From the NCBI GenBank assembly GCA_964030785.1, contig OZ034978.1, forward strand, positions 764,001 through 828,000: a DNA stretch of 64,000 nt, written 5' to 3'. The notes under the pieces are model-generated. The model searched no databases. It saw only the letters and a list, made by a program, of their open reading frames with translations, and was not told where the DNA came from. The position numbers and the translations under genes are program-made. This document shows positions 12,162 to 24,214 of the stretch, one piece after another. Source of the stretch: Siderastrea siderea (Eukaryota > Cnidaria > Anthozoa > Scleractinia > Rhizangiidae). Positions within the stretch are counted from its first letter, which is position 1; each line of letters opens with the position of its first letter.

Positions 12162-15108
12162 TGGAATAAACTCATAATAGACAGAATTCGTTATGGGTCT
12201 CTGATAGCTAATACTAAGATAACGTATTACAGACATGGAAATCATCATGAAACACCTAGTTTTGTCTTTTGCCGGCAAGTTTAGGGAAAAGGAGGTTTGA
12301 GTGACTCGTTATCGACAAAATTCGGTCCGTGTCGTAAAGCGCGAAAGCTTTCAAAATATTCCAAAGACATCAAAGTGATCATGAATCAAGTGATTTGAGC
12401 TGTTTCCGGCAACTATTGAATAAATCCACTTTTTCGAACGACTAATAATGGACAGAATTCGTTATGCTTCGTAGAGAGCTAAGACTGAGAGAATGCCTTA
12501 CAGACATAAAAATCATGACAAAACTCCTGGTTTGCTCAGTTCCCAACAACTTCTGACCAAACGGGATTTGCAGCGAGTCGTTAGGGATGCATTTCGGTTT
12601 GTGTCGTACACTGTTAAAGCTTGCAAAATATGCCACGGATATGGAAGTCATCATGAGAGAAGTGATTTGAGCTTTTTCCAGCAACTTTTAAATAAATGCA
12701 GTTTTCGAAAAACTCATAATGGAAGGAAACCGTTATGTGTCGTGGAGCGCTAAAACTGAATGTCCTACAGACTTAAGCTAAAGCTGAGAGAATGTAGTAA
12801 AGATATGGAAATCATCATAAAAAGCCTAATTTGGTCAGTTCCCAACAACTTCTGGCAAAAGGACTATGGACTAAATTCGGTCCGTGTCCTAAAAAGCCAA
12901 GGCTTTGAGAATATGAGACAGGCATTACAGTCGTCATGAAAGAAGTCATTTGAGCTGTTTCCGTCAACTATGGAATAAAGCCAGTTTTCGAGAGTCTCAT
13001 GATGGAGAGAATTCGTTATGCGTAGTGGAGAGCTAAAACTGAAACAATGTCCTACAGACATGACAATCAGGATAAAACACCTGGTTTGGTCAGTTTCCAA
13101 AATGATCTGACGAAACGAGATCTGCAGTAACTCGGTAGGGACGTAATTGGGTTTGTGTCGTACAGGGGTTCAAGGTTTCAGAACATCCCACCCACAGACA
13201 TGGAAGTCATCATGAAACAAGTGATTTAAGTTTCTTCCGGAAACTAGTTCTAAAATGCAGTTTTCGAGTGACTCATAATGGACAGAATTCCTTTTGGGTC
13301 GTAGAGAGCTAAAACTAAGAGAATTGTACTAGAGACATGGAAATCATCAAAAAGCAGCTGGTAAGGTCTTTTGCCAGGGAGTTCTGACAAAAAGAGATTT
13401 GCTGTGACTCGTTATTGACTAAAATCTTTCAGAATGTGCCAGAGACATTAAAGTCGTCATGAAAGTAGTGATTTGAACTGTTACCGTCAACTATAGAATA
13501 AATCCGGTTTTCGAACGATTCATAATGGACAGAATTCGTTATGCGTCGTAAAGAGCTAATACTATGAGAACGTACAACAGACATGGAAATCATCATTAAA
13601 CACCTAGTAAGGTCTTTTCCCAGCAAGTTTTGACAAAACGTAATTTCAGTAACAAGTTATGGACAAAAGGCAATCCGTGTCGTACATTGCTGAAACTTGC
13701 AGAATATAATGCAGACAACAAAGTCATCATAAAACAGGTGGATTCAGCTGTTTCCGGTAACTATTGAAAAACGCAGTTTTCGAAAGGCTCATAATGGACA
13801 GTATTCGTTATGCTTCGTAAAGAGCTAAAACTGAGAGAATGTTCTTCAGATATGAAAATCATGATAAAGTAATTGGTTTGGTGAGTTCCATACAACTTCT
13901 GACAAAACGAGATTTGCAGTGACTCGTTATGGAGTAAATTTGGTCCGTGTCCTTAAGGGCCAAAGCTTTCAGAATATGCCACAGACATTAAAGTCATCAT
14001 GAAAGAAGTGATTTGAGCTGTTTCCGTCAACTATAGAATAAATCTAGTTTTCGAAAGACCCATAATGGACAGAATTTGTTATGCGTCGTAAACAGCCAAT
14101 AGCAAGAGAATGTACTACCGACATGGAATTCTGACAAAAAGTTATTTGCTGACTCGTTATTGCCTAAATTCGGTCCGTGTCCTAAAGGACCAAAGCTTTG
14201 AGAATATGCCACAGGCATTACAGTCATCATGAAAGAAGTCATTTGAGCTGTTTCCGTCAGCTATGGAATAAAGCCAGTTTTCGAGTCTCTTGATGGAGAG
14301 AATTCTTTATGCGTACTGGAGAGCTAAGACTGAAACAATGTCCTACAGACATAATAATCAGGGTAAAACACCTGGTCTGGTCAGTTTCCAAAAAGTTCTG
14401 AAAAAACGACATCTGCAGTGACATCGGTTTGTGTCGTACAGGGGTTAAGGGTTGCAGAACATCCCACAGACATGGAAGTCATCATGAAACAAGTGATTTA
14501 TGTTTCTTCCGGAAACTATTTCTAAAATGCAGTTTTCGAGTGACTCATAATGGATAGAATTCCTTTTGGGTCGTAGAGAGCTAAAACTAAAAGAATTGTA
14601 CTAGAGACATGGAAATCATCAAAAAACAGCTGGTAAGGTCTTTTGCCAGGGAGTTCTGACAAAAAGAGATTTGCTGTGACTCGTTATTGACTGAATTCGG
14701 TCCGTGTCCTAAAGGGCCATGACTTTAAAAATGTGCCACAGAGATTAAATTCATCATAAAAGAAGTGACTTGAACTGTTACCGTCAACTATAGAATAAAT
14801 GGGGTTTTCGAACGACCCAAAATGGACAGAATTCGTTATGCGTCGTAAAGAGCTAATACCAAGAGGAACGTACTACAGACATGGAAATCATCATAAAAAA
14901 CCTAGTGAGGTCTTTTCCCAGCACGTTTTGACAAAGCGTAATTTCAGTAACAAGTTATGGACAAAAGGCAATCCGTGTCGTACATGGCTGAATCTTGCAG
15001 AATATGAAACAGACAAAAAAGTCATCATGAAACAGATGATTTAAGCTGTTTCCGGGAACTATTAAAAATGCAGTTTTCGAAAGCATTATAATGGACAGTA
15101 ATATGCCT
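12162..15108 (+). repeat. Forward satellite block, ~11 monomers (copy of 1,617-4,563)
   Basis: Same 2947-bp length and the same private deletions as 1,617-4,563. Only scattered substitutions are visible, for example AAGTTTTG to ACGTTTTG near 14,922. Confidence 0.92.
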
Positions 15109-15604
15109 GTGGCATATTCTCAAAGCTTTAGCCCTTTACGACACGGACGGAATTTTGTCCATAACGACTCACTGTAATCTCGTTTTCCCAAAACTTGCTG
15201 GCAGAAGATTAAACCATCGGTTTCTGGTGATACCCATGTCTCTAGTACATTGTCTACGAGTTAGCTCTCCACGAGGCATAACAAATTCTGGTCATTATGA
15301 GTCTTTCGAAAACTGGATTTATTCTATAGTTTCTGGAAACAGCTAAGATCACTTGCTTCATGATGACTTCGATGTCTGTGGCATATTCTGCAACTTTAGC
15401 TCTTTTACGACACAGACTGAATTTTGTCCTTAACAAGTCACTATATTCTCGTTTTGTCAAAACGTGCTGCAAAAAGGCGTTACCAGGTGTTTTATGATGA
15501 CTTCCATCTCTGGAGTACATTCTCTTAGTTTTAGCTCTCTGCTACACATAACGAATTCTGTCCAGTATGAGTCTTTCGAAAACTGCATTTATTCAAAAGT
15601 TGCC
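15109..15604 (-). repeat. Inverted block alpha-5 with opening hairpin
   Basis: Perfect stem-loop at 15,100-15,118. Copy of alpha-2. Confidence 0.92.
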
Positions 15605-16142
15605 GTGGTAGAGAGCTAAACCTGAGAGAATGTACTACAGAAATAAAAATCATAATAAAACACATCGTTTACTCGATTCCCAAAAACGTCTGACAAAACG
15701 ACTTTTGCAGTGACCCGTTAGCGACGTATTTCGGTTTGAGTCGTACACTGTTAAAGCTTGCTGAATATGCCACGGATATGGAAGTCATCGTGAGACAAGT
15801 GATTTGAGCTGTTTCCTGCAAGTTTTGAATCAATGCAGTTTTTGAAAGACTCATAATGGCCAGAATTTGATATTCGTGGTAGAGAGCTAAAGCTGAGAGA
15901 ATGTCCTACAGACATGGAAAACATCATAAAACACCTAGTGAGGTCTTTTCCCAGCAAGTTTTGACAAAGCGTAATTTCAGTAACAAGTTATGGACAAAAG
16001 GCAATCCGTGTCGTACATGGCTGAATCTTGCAGAATATGAAACAGACTAAAAAGTCATCGTGAAACAGATGATTTAAGCTGTTTCCGGGAACTATTGAAA
16101 CATGCAGTTTTTGAAAGCATTATAATGGACAGTAATATGCCT
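15605..16142 (+). repeat. Forward two-monomer spacer (copy of 5,060-5,597)
   Basis: 538 bp, identical in layout to 5,060-5,597. Confidence 0.9.
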
Positions 16143-16638
16143 GTGGCATATTCTCAAAGCTTTAGCCCTTTACGACACGGACGGAATTTTGTCCATAACG
16201 ACTCACTGTTATCTCGTTTTCCCAAAACTTGCTGGCAGAAGATTAAACCATCGGTTTTTGGTGATACCCATGTCTCTAGTACATTCTCTACGAGTTAGCT
16301 CCACACGAGGGATAACAAAGTCTGGCCATTATGAGTCTTTCGAAAACTGGATTTATTCTATAGTTTCTGGAAACAGCTAAGATCACTTGCTTCATGATGA
16401 CTTCGATGTCTGTGGCATATTCTGCAACTTTAGCTATTTTACGACACAGACTGAATTTTGTCCTTAACAAGTCACTAAATTCTCGTTTTGTCAAAACGTG
16501 CTGCAAAAAGGCGTTACCTGGTGTTTTATGATGATTTCCATCTCTGTAGTACATTCTCTTAGTTTTAGCTCTCTACTACACATAACGAATTCTGTCCAGT
16601 ATGAGTCTTTCGAAAACTGCATTTATTCAAAAGTTGCC
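16143..16638 (-). repeat. Inverted block alpha-6 with opening hairpin
   Basis: Perfect stem-loop at 16,134-16,152. Copy of alpha-3. Confidence 0.92.
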
Positions 16639-17576
16639 GTGGTAGAGAGCTAAGCCTGAGAGAATGTCCTACAGACATAAAAATCATGATAAAACACATG
16701 GTTTACTCGATTCCCAACAACTTCTGACAAAACGACTTTTGCAGTGATCCGTTAGCGACGTATTTCGGTTTGAGTCGTACACTGTTAAAGCTTGCAGAAT
16801 ATGCCACGGATATGGAAGTCATCGTGAGACAAGTGATTTGAGCTGTTTCCTGCAACTTTTGAAACAATGCAGTTTTTGAAAGACTCATAATGGCCAGAAT
16901 TGGCTAAGGCTGGGAGAATGTCCTACAGACATTGAAAAAATAAGAAGGCAGTTTGCTCTTTTTCCCGAAAATTTTGACAAAACGAGATTTCAGTGACTCG
17001 TTATGGACAAAATTCAGTCCGTGTCGTAAAGGGCTAAAACTTGCAGAATATGCCACAGACACCGAAGTTATGATGAAAGAGGTGATTTGAACTGTTTCCT
17101 GCAGCTATTGAGTAAATCCTGCTTTCGAAAGACATAATGGAGAGAATTTGCTATGAGTCGTAGAGAGCTAAAACAAGGAGAATCTACTGCAGAGATGGAA
17201 ATCTTCATAAAACACCTAGTAATTACTTTTGCCAGCAAGTTTTAAATAAATGAGAGTTTAGCGACTCGTTATGGACAAAATACGGTCTGTGTCGTAAGGG
17301 GCTAAAGTTGCAGAATGTGCCACAGACATCGAACTCATGATGAGGGAAATCATTTTAGCTGTTTCCAGGAACTATAGAATAAATTCAGTTTTAGAAAGAC
17401 TCATAATGGACAGAACTCCTTATGCATCTTAAAGAGCTAAAACTGAGAATGTCCTACAGAAATAAAAATCATGATAAAATACCTTTCTTTTCGATTCTCA
17501 AGAACTTCGGACAAAACGATATTTGCAGTGACCCGTTATGGACGTATTTCGGTTTGTGTCGTACACTTAAAGCTTG
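16639..17576 (+). repeat. Forward satellite block, ~3.5 monomers
   Basis: Copy of 6,094-7,033 with a 2-bp deletion near 17,567 (GTACACTTAAAGC against GTACACTGTTAAAGC). Confidence 0.9.
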
Positions 17577-17923
17577 GAAAACTGGATTTTTCAATAGTTC
17601 GCGGGAACAACTCAGATCACATGGTTGATGATGACTTCGATGACTGTTAGATATTTTGAAACCTTAGCCCTTTACGACAGACCGAATTTTGTCCTTAACA
17701 AGTCACTAAAATCTCGTTTTGTCAAAACTTGCAGGGCAGAGGCCTTCCCTGGTGTTTTATGATTATTTTCATCTCTGTAGTACATTCTCTCAGTTTTAGC
17801 TCTCTACGACGCAGAACGAATTCTGTCCAACAGGAGTCTTTCGTAAACTGCATTTATTCAAAAGTTGCCGGAAAGAGCTCAAATGACTTATCTCATGTTG
17901 ACTTCAATATCCGTGGCATATTC
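17577..17923 (-). repeat. Inverted block beta-4, full length
   Basis: 347 bp. Copy of beta-2 with a few substitutions; collinear with beta-7. Confidence 0.9.
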
Positions 17924-20911
17924 TTGAATAAACTCACAATAGACAGAATTCGTTATGGGTCTCTGATAGCTAATACTAAGATAACGTATTACAGACATGG
18001 AAATCATCATGAAACACCTAGTTTTGTCTTTTGCCGGCATGTTTTGGGAAAACGAGGTTTTAGTGACTCGTTATCGACAAAATTCGGTCCGTGTCGTAAA
18101 GGGCGAAAGCTTTCAAAATATTCCAAAGACATCAAAGTCATCAGGAATCAAGTGACATGAGCTGTTTCCGGCAACTATTGAATAAATCCACTTTTCGAAC
18201 GACTAATAATGGACAGAATTCGTTATGCTTCGTAGAGAGCTAAGACTGAGAGAATGCCATACAGACATAAAAATCATGATAAAACTCCTGGTTTGCTCAG
18301 TTCCCAACAACTTCTGACCAAACGGGATTAAGAGCGAGTCGTTAGGGATGCATTTCGGTTTGTGTCGTACACTGTTAAAGCTTGCAAAATATGCCACGGA
18401 TATGGAAGTCATCATGAGAGAAGTGATTTGAGCTTTTTCCAGCAACTTTTAAATAAATGCAGTTTTCGAAAAACTCATACTGGAAAGAAACCGTTATGTG
18501 TCGTGGAGCGCTAAAACTGAATGTCCTACAGACTTAAGCTAAAGCTGAGAGAATGTAGTAAAGATATGGAAATCATCATAAAAAGCCTAATTTGGTCAGT
18601 TCCCAACAACTTCTGGCAAAAGGACTATGGACTAAATTCGGTCCTTGTCCTAAAGGGCCAAGGCTTTGAGAATATGAGACAGGCATTACAGTCGTTATGA
18701 AAGAAGTCATTTGAGCTGTTTCCGTCAACTACGGAATAAAGCCAGTTTTCGAGAGTCTCATGATGGAGAGAAATCGTTATGCGTAGTGGAGAGCTAAAAC
18801 TGAAACAATGTCCTACAGACATGACAATCAGGATAAAACACCTGGTTTGGTCAGTTTCCAAAATGATCTGACGAAACGAGATCTGCAGTAACTCGGTAGG
18901 GACGTAATTGGGTTTGTGTCGTACAGGGGTTAAAGGTTGCAGAACATCCCACAGACATTGAAGTCATCATGAAACTAGTTATTTAAGTTTCTTCCGGAAA
19001 CTATTTCTAAAATGCAGTTTTCGAATGACTCATAATGGACAGAATTCCTTTTGGGTCGTAGAGAGCTAAAACTAAGAGAATTGTACTAGAGACATGGAAA
19101 TCATCAACAAACAGCTGGTAAGGTCTTTTGCCAGGGAGTTCTGACAAAAAGAGATTTGCTGTGACTCGTTATTGACTAAAATCTTTCAGAATGTGCCACA
19201 GACATTAAAGTCATCATGAAAGAAGTGATTTGAACTGTTACCGTCAACTATAGAATAAATCCGGTTTGCGAACGATTCATATTGGACAGAATTCGTTATG
19301 CGTCGTAAGGAGCTAATACTAAGAGAACGTACAACAGACATGGAAATCATCTTAAAACACCTAGTAAGGTCTTTTCCCATCACGTTTTGACCAAACGTAA
19401 TTTCAGTAACAAGTTATGGACAAAAGGCAATCCGTGTCGTAAATTGCTGAAACTTGCAGAATATAAAGCAGACAGCAAAGTCATCATGAAACTGGTGGAT
19501 TCAGCTGTTTCCGGTAACTATTGAAAAACGCAGTTTTCGAAAGGCTCATAATGGACAGTATTCGTTATGCTTCGTAAAGAACTAAAACTGAGAGAATGTT
19601 CTTCAGTTATGAAAATCATGATAAAACAATTGGTTTGGTGAGTTCCATACAATTTCTGACAAAACGAGATTTGCAGTGACTCGTTTTGGTCCGTGTCCTT
19701 AAGGGCCAAAGCTTTCAGAATACCGAACAGACATTAAAGTCATCATGAAAGAAGTGATTTGAGCTGTTTCCGTCAACTATAGAATAAATCCAGTTTTCGA
19801 AAGACCCATAATGGACAGAATTTGTTATGCGTCGTAAAGAGCCAAAGGCAAGAGAATGTACTACCGACATGGAAATCATCATAAAACACTTGGCAAGGTC
19901 TTTTGCCAGGAAGTTCTGACAAAAAGGGATTTGCTGTGACTCGTTATTGACTAAATTCGGTCCGTGTCCTAAAGGGCCAAGGCTTTGAGAATATGCCACA
20001 GGCATTACAGTCATCATGAAAGAAGTCATTTGAGCTGTTTCCGTCAGCTATGGAAAAAAGCCAGTTTTCGAGAGTCTCTTGGTGGAGAGAATTCGTTATG
20101 CGTCCTGGAGAGCTAAGACTGAAACAATGTGCTACAGACATAATAATCAGGATAAAACACCTGGTCTGGTCAGTTTCCAAAAAGTTCTGAAAAAACGAGA
20201 TCTGCAGTGACTTGGTAGGGACCTAATTCGGTTTGTGTCGTACAGGGGTTAAAGGTTGCAGAACATCCCACAGACATGGAAGTCAGCATGAAACAAGCGA
20301 TTTAAGTTTCTTCCGGAAACTATTTCTAAAATGCAGTTTTCGAGTGACTCATAATGGACAAAATTCCTTTTGGGTCGTAGAGAGCTAAGACTAAGAGAAT
20401 TGTACTAGAGACATGGAAATCATCAAAAAACAGCTGGTAAGGTCTTTTGCCAGGGAATTCTGACAAAAAGAGATTTGCTGTGACTCGTTATTGACTAAAT
20501 TCGGTCCGTGTCCTAAAGGGCCAAAACTTTAAGAATGTGCCACAGACATTAAATTCATCATGCAAGAAGTGATTTGAACTGTTACCGTCAACTATAGACT
20601 AAATGCGGTTTTCGAACGACCCAAAATGGACAGAATTCGTTATGCGTCGTAAAGAGCTAATACCAAGAGAACGTACTACAGACATGGAAATCATCATAAA
20701 ACACCTAGTGAGGTCTTTTCCCAGCAAGTTTTGACAAGGCGTAATTTCAGTAACAAGTTATGGACAAAAGGCAATCCGTGTCGTACATGGCTGAATCTTG
20801 CAGAATATGAAACAGACAAAAAAGTCATCATGAAACAGATGATTTAAGCTGTTTCCGGGAACTATTGAAAATGCAGTTTTCGAAAGCATTATAATGGACA
20901 GTAATATGCCT
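17924..20911 (+). repeat. Forward satellite block, ~11 monomers
   Basis: 2988 bp, equal in length to 32,561-35,548 and collinear with 7,381-10,359. Confidence 0.88.
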
Positions 20912-21378
20912 GTGTCATATTCTCAAAGCTTTAGCCCTTTACGACACGGACGGAATTTTTTCCATAACGACTCACTGTAATCTCGTTTTCCCAAAACTTG
21001 CTGGCAGAAGAACAAACCATCGGTTTCTGGTGATACCCATGTCTCTAGTACATTCTCTACGATTTAGCTCTCCACGAGACATAACAAATTCTGGCCATTA
21101 TGAGTCTTTCGAAAACTGGATTTATTCTATAGTTTCTGGAAACAGCTAACTGTGGCATATTCTGAAACTTTAGCTCTCTTACGACACAGACTGAATTTTG
21201 TCCTTAACGAGTCACTAAAATCTTGTTATGTTAAAACGTGCTGCAAAAGGGCGTTACCTGGTGTTTTATGATGATTTCCATCTCTGTAGTACATTCTCTT
21301 AGTTTTAGCTCCCTACTGCACATAACGAATTCTGTCTAGTATGACTCTTTCGAAAACTGCATTTATTTAAAAGTTGCC
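20912..21378 (-). repeat. Inverted block alpha-7, shortened
   Basis: The hairpin at 20,903-20,921 has one mismatch (GTCATATT). About 29 bp (the GATCACTTGCTTCATGATG region) are missing near 21,149, where GAAACAGCTAA joins CTGTGGCATATTC. The partner alpha-9 keeps them. Confidence 0.88.
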
Positions 21379-22610
21379 GTGGTAGAGAGCTAAACGTGAG
21401 AGAATGTCCTACAGACAAAAATCATGATAAAACACATGGTTTACTCGATTCCCAACAACTTCTGACAAAACAACTTTTGTAGTGACCCGTTAGAACGTGT
21501 TTCGGTTTGACTCGTACACTGTTAAAGCTTGCAGAATATGCCACAGACATGGAAGTCATCGTGAGAGAAGTGATTTGAGCTGTTTCCTGCAACTTTTGAA
21601 TCAATGCAGTTTTTGAAAGACTCATAATGGCCAGAATTGGTCATTCGTGGTAGAGAGCTAAGGCTGAGAGAATGTCCTACAGACGTGGAAAACATAAGAA
21701 GCCAGTTTGCTCTTTTTCGGGAAAGTTTTGACAAAACGAGCTTTCAGTGACTCGTTGTGGACAAAATTCAGTCGGTTTCGTAAAGGGCTAAGGCCTTGAG
21801 AATATGCCACAGACACCGAAGTTATGATGAAAGAAGTGATTTGAACTGTTTCCGGCAGCTATTGAATAAATCCTGTTTTTGAAAGACTCATAATGGCGAG
21901 AATTCCTAAGGCGTCGTGGAGAGCTACAACTGTGAGAATGTCCTACAGACATAAAAATCGTGATAAAACAACTGGTTTGGTCACTTCCCAACAACTTCTG
22001 ACCAATGGAGATTTGCAGTGACTCGTTAATGACGTAATTCGATTTGTTTCGTACAGAATTAACGCTTGCAGAATACGCCATTGACATCGAAGTCATCATG
22101 AAGCAAGTTACTTGAACTGTTTCCGGCAGCTACTTAAGTAAATCCTGTTTTCGAAAGACATATGAAATGGAGAGAATTCGCTATGCGTCGTAGAGAGCTA
22201 AAACAAGGAGAATCTACTGCAGAGATGGAAATCTTCATAAAACACCTGGTAATTACTTTTCCCAGCAAGTTTTAACAAAATGAGATTTTAACGACTCGTT
22301 ATGGACAAAATACGGTCTGTGTCGTAAAGGGCTAAGGCCTTGAGAATGTGCCACAGACATCGAAGTCATGATGAAGGAAATTATTTTAGCTGTTTCCAGG
22401 AACTATAGAATAAATTCAGTTTTAGAAAGACTCATAATGGTCAGAACTCGTTATGTATCGTAAAGAGCTAAAACTGAGAGAATGTCCTACAGACAAAAAT
22501 CATGACAAAACACCTGGCTTTGTGGATTCTCAAGAACTTCTGACAAAACGATATTTGCAGTGACCCGTTATGGACGTATTTCGGTTTGTATCGTACACTT
22601 TTAAAGCTTG
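21379..22610 (+). repeat. Forward satellite block, ~4.6 monomers
   Basis: 1232 bp leading into the beta block that hosts the first non-satellite insert. The partner is 36,045-37,277 (1233 bp). Confidence 0.88.
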
Positions 22611-22733
22611 GAGAACGGATTTTTCAATAGTTCTCGGGAACAGCTCAGACCACTTGGTTGATGATGACTTCGATGTCTGTTAGATATTTTGAAACCTTAG
22701 CCCTTTACCCCACAGACCGAATTTTGTCCTTAC
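22611..22733 (-). repeat. Inverted block beta-5, left part
   Basis: Beta sequence runs to GAATTTTGTCCTTA and is then interrupted by the insert. The beta block resumes at 23,988 with TTAACAAGTCAC. Confidence 0.9.
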
Positions 22734-22746
22734 ATTATTCTAGTCA
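22734..22746 (+). repeat. Left terminal inverted repeat, insert copy 1
   Basis: ATTATTCTAGTCA, next to target TTAC. The fourth target base is mutated compared with TTAA in copy 2. Confidence 0.5.
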
Positions 22747-23010
22747 GGGACGCCTTTGTTATTGTTTTCATCTGAAATTTGCGGTTAAATTACTTGTCGA
22801 ACGTGACAAAACGTCAACAGTTCAACTGGTAAAAATATAAATTGTAGCCTGAAGCTGAAATTTGTTCACTTGTTTTTGATTTTAGTGCCAGGAAAACGGC
22901 TTTCGATTATTTTGAGCGCATTTTGAAGGCTGTCCAAAAACCTAGAACTCAAAGAATGTTTGTGTTCGTTAGCTGCCCAGCCTCGCAGTCCACCTACCCA
23001 AAAGCAAACT

Positions 23011-23036
23011 ATATTCAGCGAGCGCTCGCGGAATAT
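23011..23036. other. 26-bp near-perfect palindrome in insert copy 1
   Basis: ATATTC and GAATAT arms enclose the perfect 12-bp palindrome GCGAGCGCTCGC, with one unpaired position (A 23,017 / G 23,030). It is conserved in copy 2. It is GC-rich in an AT-rich context, so it may be a protein-binding dyad or a cruciform; no specific factor is recognised. Confidence 0.7.
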
Positions 23037-23620
23037 GATTTACAAGCGAATCTAGAATCATAAAGGTTTGGAATCTTGTTTAATTGGGTATTCTTGACTT
23101 TCCCATCACCATAAAAAACAAAAGGCGAATGCACGGAGGGCAGAAATTTTTCCAAAACTCACTCGATCACGCCGCTCTGACCACCGCTCAGAACCGCATT
23201 GTATTTAGTTTTAATTAGCGCTAGATAAGGCGAGAACATCTAACATTGCTTTCAAATAGAAGAAACTCTTATGTTAAGAGCTTTTATTTTCTATGTTATC
23301 ATCGCACAGGATGGATATTCATTTCAATTTTCAAAATACATGAATTGCCATGAAAACAAAACGTACTGCAGCTAGCTAAGGTGTCGACTGCGGCTAACAG
23401 ACCTGATTTACAAAGATTCTGTTCGCAAACCATTCTTTCTCCTCCTTTTCTGCAATTCCAGAGATTAGTTTATGGAAAAAAATCGAAGTGTTGTTCTTAG
23501 GCATCGGAGGCTTTGAAGCTGTCGCTTTAGCGTCGCTACCGGCAATGCAGAGCGAGTCCCGTCGTCACATTTAGGAAGACCAAAACATTTCATCGCGTGA
23601 AGAACGCGCACCGTAATGAA

Positions 23621-23848
23621 TTAAGATGTCCAGCATTTCAGTCTATTGGATATCTTTTGGTTGACGAGTGCAATAACCAAGAAGGTCCCTGAATAATGAT
23701 TTCTTTCATAAGCTTGACTGTTCTGGTACGTCTGCCACGCGAAGGAGAGCATAAACCGCTTAGACTCCTGGCGTTGTCTCGCACATTTCACGAGAAAAAT
23801 GGCAAACAACACCAAAATAACCAGCCAGATGTAACCGCTATTAATTTG
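23621..23848 (-). pseudogene. Gene fragment with one membrane-helix-like segment, truncated
   Basis: Minus-strand open frame from just after a TAA (23,849-23,851) to TAA at 23,621. There is no ATG. It begins QINSGYIWLVILVLFAIF and continues LVKCARQRQESKR. The run of about 15 hydrophobic residues followed by basic residues resembles a single-pass membrane anchor with a cytoplasmic tail, but I do not recognise the family. A 16-bp deletion at 23,630/23,631 (compared with copy 2) changes the frame and gives an earlier stop (...KCWTS). An upstream AG at AATTAATAG could be a splice acceptor, so it may be a terminal exon piece. The frame differs in length between copies and lacks a start, so I treat it as a relic, not a working gene. 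Confidence 0.3.
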
Positions 23849-23974
23849 TTAAGGCCAAACAAGTGAATGAAGGCCCAAACTGGCCGTATTGGCGCGGATG
23901 TAGCCGGATTTCAATTCACTGTGAAAAAATCCTGATTTTAGATTTCTCATTCGATGCGCGCAAAGCACTATGGG

Positions 23975-23987
23975 TGACTAATATATT
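23975..23987 (-). repeat. Right terminal inverted repeat, insert copy 1
   Basis: TGACTAATATATT, followed immediately by TTAA (23,988-23,991) and normal beta satellite. Confidence 0.5.
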
Positions 23988-24214
23988 TTAACAAGTCACT
24001 AAAATCTCGTTTTGTCAAAACTTGCAGGGAAGAGGCCTTACCAGGTGTTTTATGATGATTTTCATCTCTCTTTCATTCTCTCAGTCTTAGCTCTCTACGA
24101 CGCATAACGAATTCTGTCCAAGACGAGTCTTTCGTAAACTGCATTTATTCAAAAGTTGCCAGAAAGAGCTCAAATGACTTATCTCATGATGACTTCCATA
24201 TCCGTGGCATATTC
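23988..24214 (-). repeat. Inverted block beta-5, right part
   Basis: Beta resumes without loss and exits at GGCATATTC. The joined satellite portions make a normal-sized beta block. Confidence 0.9.

Larger units (their letters stand above)
22734..23987. mobile_element. Non-satellite insert, copy 1: putative TIR element at a TTAA site
   Basis: 1254 bp unrelated to the satellite. Undisturbed beta blocks read GTCCTTAACAAGTCAC. Here the left flank ends TCCTTA(C) and the right flank starts TTAACAAGTCAC, so the insertion point is TTAA. The ends are 13-bp imperfect inverted repeats: left ATTATTCTAGTCA (22,734-22,746) and the complement of 23,975-23,987, AATATATTAGTCA, with 10 of 13 bases equal. A TTAA target is typical of piggyBac-type elements, but the termini do not begin with the usual CCC, and there is no transposase frame. 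At best it is a non-autonomous element, or a host fragment that landed in the satellite. It holds a 26-bp palindrome, a plus-strand polypyrimidine/AG string (23,432-23,461) and a minus-strand membrane-helix frame. Confidence 0.6.

Noticed and set aside
22658..22840. Plus-strand frame crossing the left insert boundary (also 37,326-37,508)
   Set aside because: It begins in satellite and ends in the insert, a fusion by position only.
23432..23461. Plus-strand polypyrimidine tract followed by CAG, like a 3' splice site (also about 38,100 in copy 2)
   Set aside because: The downstream frame stops within about 13 codons, and no matching donor or exon is evident. It may be chance.
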